The notes under the pieces: model-generated
Told to the model about the DNA's origin: nothing
Database searches by the model: none
The model's input: only the letters and a program-made list of their open reading frames with translations
In this document: in pieces, positions 35,721 to 47,424 of the stretch
How positions within the stretch are numbered: position 1 is the stretch's first letter
Layout of the letters: each line of letters starts with the position of its first letter
Made by a program: the position numbers and the translations under genes
Assembly (NCBI RefSeq): GCF_037975245.1
Contig: NC_092565.1
Span: forward strand, 6,304,999-6,368,998
Reading direction: 5' to 3'
Source of the DNA: Apostichopus japonicus
Lineage: Eukaryota > Echinodermata > Holothuroidea > Aspidochirotida > Stichopodidae
DNA length: 64,000 bases

Positions 35721-37258
35721 TATTATTTTTTATTAATTTATTTAATTTTTATTATCATGCGGCATAGGGTTTTAGAAGTTGAAGCAAATATTTCGCTGTG
35801 ATATCATCAACCTTGTACCTCTATCCGATCCACGATTATCCTAACAAATATATTGTTGCACCACTTTTAGACTAGAAGAATAGTCGGACAGCGAGTAAGT
35901 CAAAGCACCTCGGGGTACCGCATATTTCCCACTACCTTTGTATACATTTGTTTATCTTGCGTTACATATGCGCCGAACCGTGGCGCTAGACCACTTTAAA
36001 ATCAAAATTCAACTTCATACACTATCAGTATGTCTATCTCCATGGTTTGACATGGTGTAGCCTGAGATGACTACAACATTTTGTCTCTAGGTATAAATTA
36101 CATGTTTTAATTAAAGGACGACTTTTAGCACAAAATTAACTATGATATCTTGAAGACTGTTAATGAAAAACACTTATTTCAGTCCAGGTTGAATTATATA
36201 TATCACTATTATAATTTTTTGGAGAAATTACCTTTAAACAGTCCATGTCATCAAGTAAAGTGACAGTGGACAATTTTAGACTAATACACATATTATTAGG
36301 TATGTTCCTCAGATGCAAACCAAAAATTTTATTGGAAAATTTAGGACTACTATGGATTCAAATTACATTTTCACAAGATGGTAACAATTTGTTAAGGACA
36401 AATGGTGTTGTATGTCATACAAGGGATGCTCTGTTGTTTATATAAAGTTGAAAAGAACATGTTCTGGTTGAGTTATTATAATTTACAAAAAGGTAAATTA
36501 GCAGAAAATCTAGGGCTTAATTAACTGAGGTGTTGACATCGTCATCAAGTTGGTCTTAAAGGAACATTCCAGCGATTTATACGAAATTTAAGATAAGAGA
36601 TATGAGATAGTTTGCGTATTTTAAGGGTGAATATCTTGAAACCTGAACATTTACAGAAATAGTAGTACTTTCACTAAAAAAAAATTTCTTCTTGAGCCAT
36701 AACATATAGATAAGACAGAAAATCTGCCTAAAGTCACCCTTACAAAGCAAATGGACACACATATGGTGATTTTCAGTATTTTCAAATTCTCTCAACTGTT
36801 TAGCAGAAAACAAAATTGCAGGAAAAGAGTTGTCACAGTTGTTTCCATAATTTTATTATTTTTGTGTAAAAACTCATTCATACCAGATTTCCTAGTGTCA
36901 GCAAGAGAGTACTCGTTGGTTAAAATCCAAGATTAAATTTGTAGAATTCATGAGAGCCCCAGTAAAATGATAAGGGATTGAATATTTTATGCTATAAAGA
37001 GTAGTTATGAGAAAGGAAACTCTGCTCCATAGGTAGAGATCATACAAAATTCAAATATGACACAGTAACTCCTATAGAAGTAACATAAACAACAATAGTA
37101 AACAAACAAGATGAGATAAATTATAAACCAACCAAGAAAACATTTCTTCCGTGTGGTATGAAGCAAAAAAAAAAGAAATAAAAAACAACCCTCTTTCCTC
37201 CAAATATTTCAAGCAAATAACATATAAAAACATAATCATATAATATAATAATCAATAT

Positions 37259-40200
37259 TTATCCTATATTATTTACTAATGATACATCCAACATACAAAA
37301 TACAGATCTACAAGTTGGGCAGGGCGATTTTCCACCTAACCAAGTTTCTGGTCTTGTCTGGTTCTGTCGGCTCGCAAACCATTTACACATACAGTCACAG
37401 CACCACATGGGTCTGCAATAACACTGGACGCAGTCCCCCGATTCTTGGTCATCGCAGCGTTTGATCAATTTAACATTAGACTGTATCTGAAGGCAACCTA
37501 TGCAGTTCCCTGGCTCCTGTGGAGATAATTAAATGCTCTTGTTTAAAATGAAATCCATTACTGTTTTAAGCACGATATCATTTATTATATCATTCTTAAA
37601 AATCTCTTCCGCAAAGTACATCTAGATTAAGTAACTAATATGATCAAATTGTGCTTCAACATATTATGATCAATAAAATTATGTATTTTTGAAACATTCA
37701 ACTTTGATTAAAACCATTGTCTTTTGAGTTTTTCTTATGTGATAAACACTGTTTTGCTAATTGGTATTGAAAATAGAGTAAAATTAAAGACAAGAAAGGA
37801 ACTGACAAAAATAACCAATTCTACCTTATTTCTATTTCACAACCAAGGTTACACATTTTTAAGAGCAGTCTTTCCTAAATCATAATAAATTGGTATGCAG
37901 CGCTATCTAATGGCAGCTCTACAAAAGTGCTCCTCATTGTTTTGGGAATAACCTGTGTTATATTGTTTGGAAAGTTGCTGTGTTTTTCAGTATTTGTTGT
38001 GTTTGTTATTCTGTTAAATATGGACATGTTTTTGTGACTTTTGTACTTGGATTTACCACTAAATATTTGTGAGAAAATCTTGAACTCTCTATCCTTACTA
38101 GTGTTAAGAAAATGCATGCAGTAACCATTAAACACACAAGAGAGTTTCTTCTTGCTGTAGAGAAATCTGTTAAGTCTTGTGTGGGCTTTCAGCCAAGGAA
38201 AAGGACAATAGATGATTTAAATCCATTCAGGAGACCCACTCGCAGAGGAACAAAGGCTGGCATTAAATTCAGGAGATGCATACCAGTGCTTATAAATAGA
38301 GATTGTGCTAATTGGAATAACAAAAGCAATGAGGGTAAACAATCAGGGATAAATTTCAACAATCTAATCCAGCTACCTACCAACAATCTAATTCAGCAAC
38401 CTACAGGACTCAAAGAAACATACCATAATGATATGCAATATGAAATTCAAACTGTAATTAAACCAAGGCTTGTGAACCACGTTAGAACTATCAAAACGCA
38501 CCGCAATAATTTACATGTCATAAAAAGGGATCATAAACTTAAATTCAATAACCAGCATACCAAGCCGCTAATAGTGTTCTTACAAAATGTTCGCTCCATC
38601 AGCAATAAAGCAATATCTGTTTCTGACTTTGTTGTATCGAATGATATTGACATTTTAGCACTAACTGAAACATGGCTGGGAAATGTGACTGACAGCTCTG
38701 TAATAGGTAACCTTGTCCCTACGGGTTATGAATTTGAGCATGTCCCCCGTTCCACCGGAAAGACTGGAGGAGGGGTTGGGTTGCTGTTTAAATCTGGATT
38801 ATCACTAAAGATTAACACCTCGACTAAGGATAATCTCTACACGCATTTTGAGCATATGGATTGCTGTATCAGCACTGGTGATTTACAATTTGCATTAAGT
38901 GTTATCTACCGACCCCCTCCCTCTTCTAAAAATGGATTCAAGAATTCTATATTTTTTGATGAATGGGCACTTTATCTAGAAAGTATTACAGCCATGAAAG
39001 ATCGTGTGACCATCGTTGGTGATTTGAACTTTCACCTGGATAACCCTAATGATGTTGATTCACAGAAGTTTTCTAGACTTTTAAATGTCCATGGTTTAAA
39101 ACAACATGTCGTTGGTGCAACTCATCGTGCTGGACATACCCTGGATGTAGTGATAACCCGAGAACACAGTGACATACTGTATGGTTCACCATCTATTGTT
39201 GACGCATGTCTTGGTAATATGAATGGAAATTTGACTTGTGATCATTACGCTGTAAGTCTCAACATCAATACGCATAAACCAGATCACATTCGCAAAGTTA
39301 CAACGTTCAGAAAGTTTCGTGATATCAATGTTCCTGATTTTATCGATGACATCAAACATTGTGAAACCTTAATGAATGTCAATCAGTCGGTTGAGGAGCT
39401 AGTGGCTGCCTACATTAATCATTTGAGCAAATTAGTTGATCGCCATGCACCAGAATGTACCAAGACAATTACTTTACGACCCAATACCCCATGGTACACA
39501 GACACACTCAGACATGCAAAACATGAACGAAGAAAGGCTGAAAGAAAATGGAGGACGACTCGTCTTACTGTCCACTGGCAAATTTATAGAAACCAATGTA
39601 AAGTTGTTAATAAACTTCTAGTTCAAGAAAAACGGAACTATTATTGCAACAAAATTGCGGAATGTGGCAGTGATCAAAGACGACTTTTCAGTCTAACCAA
39701 AGACTTAATGGGTGAACCAAATGATGCCACATTGCCATCAAACACATGTGTTGAAAGTCTTGCTAATCAATTTGGTGAGTTCTTTATAAACAAGGTAGCA
39801 GCTATTCGTGAGGAATATGATACTTGTGATGCCACGGCCAGTGTAGACGTAATGGCAGACGATAGTATTTTTGGTGGTTGTCCTCTAGAATCTTTCTCTC
39901 CTGCCACCGAAGAAGAGGTACGGAAGCTAATTACAAGCTCCCCAACAAAGTCCTGCAACTTGGATCCTATACCTACCTGGCTATTGAAGCAATGTGTCGA
40001 TGCACTCCTGCCAATTATAACCGCCATCATAAACCAATCACTGATTGAATCAAAGGTGCCGTCTTGTTTTAAGCGTTCTATTGTTAAACCACTGCTCAAA
40101 AAGCCTGGTATGAATAAAGAAGTGTTTAAAAACTACCGACCTGTATCAAATTTACCTTTTATATCCAAACTTTTAGAAAAAGTTGTTGCAATACGCCTTC

Positions 40201-43200
40201 AACATCACTTAAATGCCAATGCTTTGCATGATAATCTCCAATCTGCATATCGCCAGTACCATTCAACTGAGTCAGCTTTACTAAGAGTACATAACGATAT
40301 TGCTGCAGCTCTTGACAAGAGGTCCCAAACAATGATGGTCATGTTGGACCTATCGGCAGCCTTCGATCTTATTGATCATGAGATCTTATTTAATCGTCTC
40401 CAACATACTTTTGGAATTGCGTCAAACTCATTAAAATGGTTTAAATCATATTTTAGGGACAGAATGCAATGTATACAAATTGATAATGTTATATCTGACG
40501 AGAAACAGCTAAGATTTGGGGTGCCACAAGGATCTGTACTTGGTCCTTTGATATATTGTATGTTTACCCGTCCAGTTGGAGAAATAATTCAGCGCCATAA
40601 CATCAACCATCACTGTTATGCTGATGATACACAATTGTATTTGAATTTTGGTGCCCTTGAGTCCTGGAATGATGTATCTTTAAAGGTCCAAGCATGCCTT
40701 TCAGATATAGTCAGGTGGATGCGGGTTAATTGCTTGAAACTTAACCAGGACAAAACTGAGTTCATTGTATTTTCACCAAAATTTCAGGGTAATGCTATTC
40801 AAGACTTGTATATAAATATGGGACCTAACACCATATGTTCAGTTCCTAAAGTAAAGAATTTAGGTGTATATCTTGATCACAATCTTACCATGGATAATCA
40901 AGTTGACTCTATCTGTAAGTCCTGTTATTGGCAGATCCGGAATATTGGCAAAATTAGAAGGTATATCTCAGATGATGCATGTAAGACTTTAATCCATGCC
41001 CTTGTGACATCAAAACTGGACTACTGCAATGCCCTGCTATATGGCCTGCCTCACAAGCTAACCGATCGCCTTCAGCGAGTTCAGAATCGCGCTGCACGGC
41101 TTGTGAGTCGCACTCGTAGACATGAGCATATTACACCCGTATTACGTGACTTACATTGGTTGCCGATTCATTGCAGGTTCAATTATAAGATTCTGTTATA
41201 TACATATAAGTCACTTAATGGTTTAGCCCCTATCTACCTCTCTGAATTAATGCATAAATACAAGCCTACTCGATCTCTACGCTCAGAATCCAAGTCCTTA
41301 CTTACCAAACCTGTCATTAAAACTTCTACATACGGAAACAGGCGTTTCGATTACTCATCTGCGACATTATGGAACAGTTTATCGGAGGAAGCTAAGTGTG
41401 CCAAAAATATAGATGAATTTAAAAAACTAGTCAAAACCTTTCTATTTAGATCTGCATTCCATTAACTGTGTTTTCTATACTATTTATTGTCACATTATTA
41501 CTACGCATTTTCCATTTTGCGTTTTTGCGTTTATAGCGCTTTTAAATTTAAAATTGTTGTCAGATTTATATATATTTTAAATTTTAAGAATTTGTTTGTA
41601 TCATTTTCGCTTTTACATTTGCAGTTTTTATACAATTTATTGTCAGTTGGTATTTAACAAATTTTCTACCCTTTTTATACCTTACATTATCGATTTATAT
41701 ATTTGTATATCATGTTTGTTTGTATTTTACTGTAAAGCGCCTTAGAGCAATTTCTGATTGGATAAGGCGCTATAGAAATTTTGTATAATAATAATAATAA
41801 TAATAAGCATATGCCACCAGTTATAAAAAATCTTGCATTGAATAAAAAAATAACTGCACAGTTATTTACACATTCTCACATGCCTGATTAAAAGTTAACA
41901 TTACAAACAAGAAGGCTACTTACAGGCGAACCCTCTGGAAGATTGTATGTTGGATTGGCATCAACTTGATTCCTAAAAGCTAGAACGAACCTTTCTGTGG
42001 TTGACTGTTGAATTATGATGTTTCGGGCATTAACAAGCGGAGATGCTACTTTGTCCTTTAGATCTTTGTAGTCAATAGAATTTAATCTGTGCAATCAGGG
42101 ACAAAAAAAATTAGAAGAGAAAAGGAAAATAAAAAGGCAACCTTGGTTAATCATTCATAAACTTTACAACAGATATCCAAGAAAATACATTTATTCTTCT
42201 TCTTCTAAATTTTAGGCATGTATCTAGATCTAGAGATAAGATGAATATGGGCTAGAAGGGCTTGTTAGAAAATGATTTGAAATATGAGGACCTCTTCATG
42301 AAGTTGTGTCCACTCTCTTGGTTCCCAAACTTACCTTATTTCAAAGTCCGGAATATTTTCGTTAAGAGAAATGACATTCAACGTCACAAATTGAGCTCCT
42401 GTAGGACTCTCATGGGATATGGCATGCTCCTCTGTTTTAACTACATTAAGATGACAATCTTGCTGATGAGCAATCTTCACACTGTATGGTGAAGTCTTGA
42501 TTATCCACGAATCTGTGACATACGTTCGTCTCCCAGCAGGTCCCGTCTGAAACTTGTCTATCCTTCGGAATTCTATGTTGATGGATGACGCTGCCAATCG
42601 CCACGAGTTACCGTGGTAACCTAGACTCTTTGCTATTGGGTGATTGTTCCAATTCTGCCGCTTCCACAGTAAAAACAAAGAAAGTCCTATTCCAAAGGTA
42701 CCAATTGCAGCACCAAGGAATATTATCCATGGTAATGTTAGTTGAGAAAAGCTGAAAAGGTCCAGTTTTTGACTGACAAATCCAAGGCCGATATAGTAAC
42801 CTAGACACAGAGAAAAACAAAACAAAGAATAAACTTTTAAACCTCATAACATGAAAACACAGACAAACTGGCAAGAAATGATTAATGGATATAATGACAT
42901 TCACATGTGCCTGTGAAGGCATTTCCAGAAACAGTGCACCTGAAAGCTCATTCCATAATCATTTTAAAGATCTGCTTTATTGGCTCCAATTATAGCACGC
43001 TATAGCTAGGAAAGTTTGTGATTATGTAACAGACCTGCATATAGCTTTTTAACACCATTAGGCTCTTTGTGTAACCACTGTGTAGACATATGTTCATGTC
43101 TATAATGTAGCTAATCATAGAGCATTCACAAAAAAACCTTCATACAAGAAAAGAAAAGGGGCAGGCATGGCAGACTAAATGGTAAAAAGAGGCCATTTAC

Positions 43201-43906
43201 GACCAAGGCAATTAGTTTTTGAAAGGTTACATTATTTATATATCCACACAGTAGTCTTGTATATTCAGCTATTCCTAAACTGAAAGTGCTCATGGTCATT
43301 TCAACAAAAATACTGTATGAATCATTCACTTCAGACAAAATTTGGTGCATGTTTGTTATCTGAATGACAACTGATGTGTACTTTATGGATTGTGGTCAAT
43401 AGCAATCAATCTTTCCTCTCAGATGTAGAGTACTATTTCCATCAATTGCTCAGACTGCAAGAGTTGCAAATTTCAATTTCAAACTTAGCAAGAATTCAGA
43501 TTTCTACAGACATTCCAAACTCTACCTTACTTTGACCTAGAAACGATCTCTGCGAGCAATGCTTGGCATCAAAATACTAACTGTTATGTCAGCAGATACA
43601 AACTACAAGAATAATAGAGGCCCAGCCTACTAACTTAATAAGACCAGAGTAAAACTTTGAATAGCTTTCACAGCTATGCTAAGGCTCAGATAATGAATTA
43701 CCCAATGGTAGTGCTGAATGTATAACAACATTGGCAGAAGTCTTCTTAATGTGATAATAGATCAAATGCATGTCTTCACTTCCCAGCCAGGAAGACAGGA
43801 TATTTTCTATAGTGAGACCAGCTGCTCGGAATTCAGTTGGTGTAAAAAGAAGGCACATTGTGAGAAGGAAGTAAACCACAGAAAACACAAATTCTTCAGA
43901 AGCCAT
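37259..43906 (-). CDS. TMEM129: TMEM129, ER membrane RING-type E3 ubiquitin ligase, complete
   Basis: Coding exons are 43906-43702, 42800-42335, 42086-41924 and 37516-37259, all GT-AG and in phase, giving 363 aa; the human protein has 362. The N-terminus MASEEFVFSVVYFLLTM is a membrane segment leading to the conserved FTPTEFRAAGLTIENIL. A second hydrophobic stretch (WIIFLGAAIGTFGIGLSLF) opens exon 2. Exon 2 also carries the conserved EFRRIDKF. The C-terminal atypical Cys-only RING reads CIGC, then CVQCYCRPMWCCDCMCKWFA, then CPTC. The family acts in ER-associated degradation, ubiquitinating dislocated membrane proteins (established). A splice acceptor 3 bp upstream of the ATG (exon edge 43908) points to a non-coding first exon nearer HTRA2. 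Intron 3 is 4.4 kb and is almost filled by a retrotransposon. Confidence 0.95.
37880..41810 (+). mobile_element. Near full-length L2/CR1-like non-LTR retrotransposon
   Basis: A single long ORF (38112-41465) is followed by about 340 bp of AT-rich 3' UTR, an 8-bp perfect stem-loop (GCGCCTTA 41737-41744 against TAAGGCGC 41763-41770) and a (TAA)n tail at 41785-41806. These are hallmarks of the L2/CR1 group. It inserts antisense in TMEM129 intron 3. The 5' boundary is uncertain (about 37880), and I found no obvious target duplication. There is no separate ORF1, so it may be 5'-truncated or belong to a single-ORF lineage. Confidence 0.9.
38112..41465 (+). CDS. Retrotransposon endonuclease / reverse transcriptase polyprotein, 1117 aa
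   Basis: The ORF is uninterrupted. About 150 basic N-terminal residues precede an APE-type endonuclease: FLQNVRSISNKA near residue 152, LTETWLG, SVIYRPPPS, GDLNFHLDNP near 302, then LTCDHYAVSLN. The reverse transcriptase domain follows: NYRPVSNLPFISKLLEKVVA near 675, MLDLSAAFDLIDHEIL near 744, GVPQGSVLGPLIYCMF near 802 and the catalytic YADD at 835-838. The C-terminal region has LHWLPIHCRFNYKILLYTYK and a LWNSL motif. All recognisable catalytic motifs appear intact. Motif wording is closest to the L2 clade as I remember it; CR1, Crack or Daphne relatives are alternatives. The protein would nick DNA and prime reverse transcription of its own RNA. The ATG at 38112 is the first in frame. Confidence 0.92.
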   Translation: MHAVTIKHTREFLLAVEKSVKSCVGFQPRKRTIDDLNPFRRPTRRGTKAGIKFRRCIPVLINRDCANWNNKSNEGKQSGINFNNLIQLPTNNLIQQPTGLKETYHNDMQYEIQTVIKPRLVNHVRTIKTHRNNLHVIKRDHKLKFNNQHTKPLIVFLQNVRSISNKAISVSDFVVSNDIDILALTETWLGNVTDSSVIGNLVPTGYEFEHVPRSTGKTGGGVGLLFKSGLSLKINTSTKDNLYTHFEHMDCCISTGDLQFALSVIYRPPPSSKNGFKNSIFFDEWALYLESITAMKDRVTIVGDLNFHLDNPNDVDSQKFSRLLNVHGLKQHVVGATHRAGHTLDVVITREHSDILYGSPSIVDACLGNMNGNLTCDHYAVSLNINTHKPDHIRKVTTFRKFRDINVPDFIDDIKHCETLMNVNQSVEELVAAYINHLSKLVDRHAPECTKTITLRPNTPWYTDTLRHAKHERRKAERKWRTTRLTVHWQIYRNQCKVVNKLLVQEKRNYYCNKIAECGSDQRRLFSLTKDLMGEPNDATLPSNTCVESLANQFGEFFINKVAAIREEYDTCDATASVDVMADDSIFGGCPLESFSPATEEEVRKLITSSPTKSCNLDPIPTWLLKQCVDALLPIITAIINQSLIESKVPSCFKRSIVKPLLKKPGMNKEVFKNYRPVSNLPFISKLLEKVVAIRLQHHLNANALHDNLQSAYRQYHSTESALLRVHNDIAAALDKRSQTMMVMLDLSAAFDLIDHEILFNRLQHTFGIASNSLKWFKSYFRDRMQCIQIDNVISDEKQLRFGVPQGSVLGPLIYCMFTRPVGEIIQRHNINHHCYADDTQLYLNFGALESWNDVSLKVQACLSDIVRWMRVNCLKLNQDKTEFIVFSPKFQGNAIQDLYINMGPNTICSVPKVKNLGVYLDHNLTMDNQVDSICKSCYWQIRNIGKIRRYISDDACKTLIHALVTSKLDYCNALLYGLPHKLTDRLQRVQNRAARLVSRTRRHEHITPVLRDLHWLPIHCRFNYKILLYTYKSLNGLAPIYLSELMHKYKPTRSLRSESKSLLTKPVIKTSTYGNRRFDYSSATLWNSLSEEAKCAKNIDEFKKLVKTFLFRSAFH
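42965..43235 (+). repeat. Dispersed repeat A, copy 2
   Basis: It aligns along its length with 6480-6790 (AAAGATCTGCTTTATTGGC at the start; TAACACCATTAGGCTCTTTG; GGTAAAAAGAGGCCATTTAC). It lies in TMEM129 intron 1. Confidence 0.88.
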
Positions 43907-43949
43907 TGCTGAAAGAAAGGAAAAGAAATGTGAATTTGAAACTCTCACC

Positions 43950-44885
43950 TAATTTCACAAGTTAAAAGCATTAGCCTGCTCAGAAGAATGGCTCTCAGAC
44001 AATGTCGAGTATTGTAAAAAGATGTTTCATTCATGAACAAAATTAAACTGTCATTGTGTTTGAAATTACTTATCAATTGTGCCATCTTGTTCCCTTACTT
44101 CTACTTGTAGGCAACATCATATTTTTGGGAAGTTTGCTCTTTCAAGCCCATCAGACATACTGTATCTGCATGTCCTAATTTTCCAAACATTTTCTTTTCT
44201 ACAATTTTCTTTACTTTGTATTGAATTGAAGAGAAACCATGAAAGAACTAATAAATTGTATTCATATAAAATTATCAATTGCAATGTTGTTGAGCACACT
44301 AATTTAATGTTAAACGATAATCAAATGTTAAGCCTAACACTGTAACAGTAACACTAACAATGTAAGTGTTACAGTTAGTTAGGTTTTAGACCCTATTTCG
44401 TAACAGGCCTAGAAACTTACTAAGCCTAGTCCACACTACAGTAGGTTTGACCTACTGTATGTTATAGTTAATGAGGCAAATAATACCCTGGTTCTTTGCT
44501 AGTTTCGCTGTAACTTGATAGACTAATATATGACTGAAGCGTCACCTTTCCTTACTTGTAAGTTTCGGTAGATTGGGCTATGGTCCAGGTATTATTCGGC
44601 CAGGTCAGTGTGACAAGTTTGTCTACCAGTTATTCACTTGCATACACAGTACACTACGTAGCCTCCATGCAGACGACAAAATTAGATCATACTTTTAACT
44701 TGTTTGAGTTTTCCAGTCATATTTTTCATTTAAAATTATGGTACCTTCAAAAATTATGTTAAAAATATTAAAAATATTTCAATTTATGATTTTATGTTAT
44801 ATTTTACAGCATTCTTTAAAAAAAAGGTTATAAATCTACCCTTTATATTTTTTATAAGTTTGTACGTGCCTTGCAAAATTGCAAA
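43950..44885. promoter_or_regulatory. Divergent promoter interval between TMEM129 and HTRA2
   Basis: The start codons of TMEM129 (43906, minus) and HTRA2 (44886, plus) are 980 bp apart and head to head. The interval contains several GGCCTAG / AAGCCTAG motifs around 44330-44460 and no recognisable coding sequence. A shared or bidirectional promoter is inferred from the arrangement only. Confidence 0.5.
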
Positions 44886-47367
44886 ATGGCAGCGCCCATG
44901 AGAGGATTGTTTTTCTTCGCTCGTTCCATAAGTAGGCCTTCGTCGGCTTCTTTTCTACTCAAAGGAAGCCAGAAGTGTATAGTTTGTCCGCAAAATGTCA
45001 TAGTGAGGAATATATCGCAGGATCAAGCTAGAAAAAATAAACTCGTTTTTTATAAAACTATTGGAAAGTTTGCAGCTCTGTTTGTGTTACTTGGAGTAAC
45101 TTCACCGTACTGGAGTCAATTGCAACATGCAGGAACAAGTTGGGAACCACGGAGGGACAAAAAGAGGAGAAAAATTGCTGCAGAAAGAGCAGCATTGGAA
45201 AGAAGTGACGAAAGTGGTAGCAGCAATGTGAATCACGGATTGCTTCCAGCAGTGAAAGCAGCAGAAGTCGTAGAGGGACATGAAGGGATCGGATATGTTC
45301 CGCCAAGATCAAAACGATTTAACTTTATAGCAGATGCAGTGGAAGTGGCAGCGCCTGCTGTGGTGTACATTGAAATCCATGGAAGGTTTGTTCAGTATTT
45401 TCAAAACAAACAAAAATCTTGCAAGTTTTATAAGGAGGTAGCACCATCTTGCTCTTCAGTTCTGTTGATTATGTGACTCTGCAAGTTAGGGTACCCAACT
45501 GATTTCATTCACAATTAGTTGTAGACAGTTACAAATGAATACATGAGTTTTCTGTAAAAACTTAGAAGGGTATTTCATTTGTCATTTTAAGCTTGTTGTA
45601 GTGATAAACACAAAGGACTGAATTGTTTTTGATACCAGCAAACTCTGTTTCAATGGTTTCATCAGTACTGCTTTGTTTCAGAGTCATCTATTTACACCCA
45701 TTCCTCTTTTTTTACAGAATTCCTCTGAGACGAGACAAAGTGCCAATAGCTAATGGTTCTGGTTTCATTGTATCAGCTGATGGTTTAATACTCACGAATG
45801 CTCACGTAGTTGCGAACAAGATGGTTCGTAATCAACAAGTAATGGTGAAGCTGTACGATGGACGTATGGTTAAAGGAGACGTCATAGCAATAGACTCTGT
45901 TTCTGACCTTGCTGCTATCAAGGTCTACACGGCAGTAAGTATTCAAAGACTATAGTGCTACCCAATCAGAATTGGACCCTTGATAAATGACTATTCCTGA
46001 CAGACATGTGTGGATGCTACTACTACTAGAGTAAGAATGATTTGAAGTTGTAGATACTGAGCTTTCCTCTCTCAGTAGCCCTATTAAAGTGGTCAAGGGA
46101 TGGGTTTGATATGTACATTTCCGGCTGATATGTGAACTTCATATTGCGGCAAATTAATTATTATTTGTTATCTTTGGGGTTAAAGGCAAAGTTTTGAATT
46201 CACAATTTGTATATATCTTCATTTCTCAAACAGGACAAGCTACCCACCCTGAGAATGGGCAAGTCTGGCAAATTACGCCCTGGGGAATGGGTGATTGCTA
46301 TGGGAAGCCCTCTGGCTTTGAGCGATACAATTACAGCTGGGATAGTGAGCACTGTGAACAGAACTAGCAAGGAGCTTGGATTAAATAAAGATATTAATTA
46401 TATTCAGACTGATGCTGCCATTAACGTAAGTTTCTGAAGGAGTTTTTTTTTCTCTTTAAATTCTCTTTGTTTTTATTAACCATACAAAAACAATTATCTG
46501 GAGAAAACTAAGGGCTACTAAAGTGCATATGAAAAAGTAAATATTTTGAATTGAAGTAATGGGTTCAGATGGAAATGTCTTGTGTAGTAACAGGTACTGT
46601 AACTGGTGTAGCCTTTACTTGGAGTGCATTTCCAACACTCATTGTTTAACTATTTATACAGAGTATTTTCCAGGCATCTTTTACATCTCTAGCATACATA
46701 TGTGTAAATAGTTGAAAAGGTGTATCTTTGGGAAGAAATATTGTAATACAAACTGAAGGAACAATGGAAAAAAAACTGACTGGGAAAATATAAACATTGG
46801 AAAAGAAAAGAGGCGAGGAGGGAGGTAGGTCTTGTGAGGTAGAGAGTGGATGGGAGTGTGACCTTTGAAACTTATACATGTAAGTTTTTAATGTTTCATT
46901 GGTGATAACTTTTTAATGGGGACCATTCTAAAAGTTGTATTTCTTGTTGAGGCATATATTTTCCTTATCTCAATGCTTGAACAGGTGGGAAATTCTGGAG
47001 GACCGTTGGTGAACCTAGATGGTGAGGCAATTGGAATCAATACCATGATGGTCACAGCTGGTATATCCTTTGCCATACCTAGCGATTATGCCAAGGATTT
47101 CTTGGATAAGGTTAGAAACCTTCAACTAAGCGAAAAAGGTATACAGAATACTTGGAAAATATATTAACACTATCATTTTTAGATTATGAATTCACATGCG
47201 TTTGATATAGTGTTTTGCATAATTACTGTTTCAAAGCTCAGTTGTACTATTGTAATATCAGTTTCTCTGAAGGCATTGTTGGCAGCAGCTTGAATAGTAT
47301 TGTGTAATTTTTAGATGGTTTGAATACTTCAAATTTAGCCGTACTGTAGTTAGGTTGGTATGTTGTA

Positions 47368-47424
<57 letters not shown>

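Larger units (their letters stand above)
31156..37258. other. NT5C2 upstream and intergenic region before TMEM129
   Basis: No coding exon is recognised. Contents are repeat B copy 2 (31253-31420), repeat C copy 2 (33680-33820), C-tracts (32507-32519, 33430-33445), a strong minus-strand splice donor at 34333 that could end a non-coding NT5C2 exon, an ETS-like ACCGGAAGT at 35360-35368, and repeat A copy 3 (35490-35720). A sequence starting TTAAAGGAACATTCCAGC near 36556 resembles one arm of a foldback element, but I found no partner arm. The last few hundred bases probably include the TMEM129 3' UTR, with an AATAAA on the minus strand near 36853-36858. Confidence 0.55.

Noticed and set aside
36556-36830. 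Possible second foldback element starting TTAAAGGAACATTCCAGC
   Set aside because: Only one arm is seen; no inverted partner found nearby, so not called as an element.
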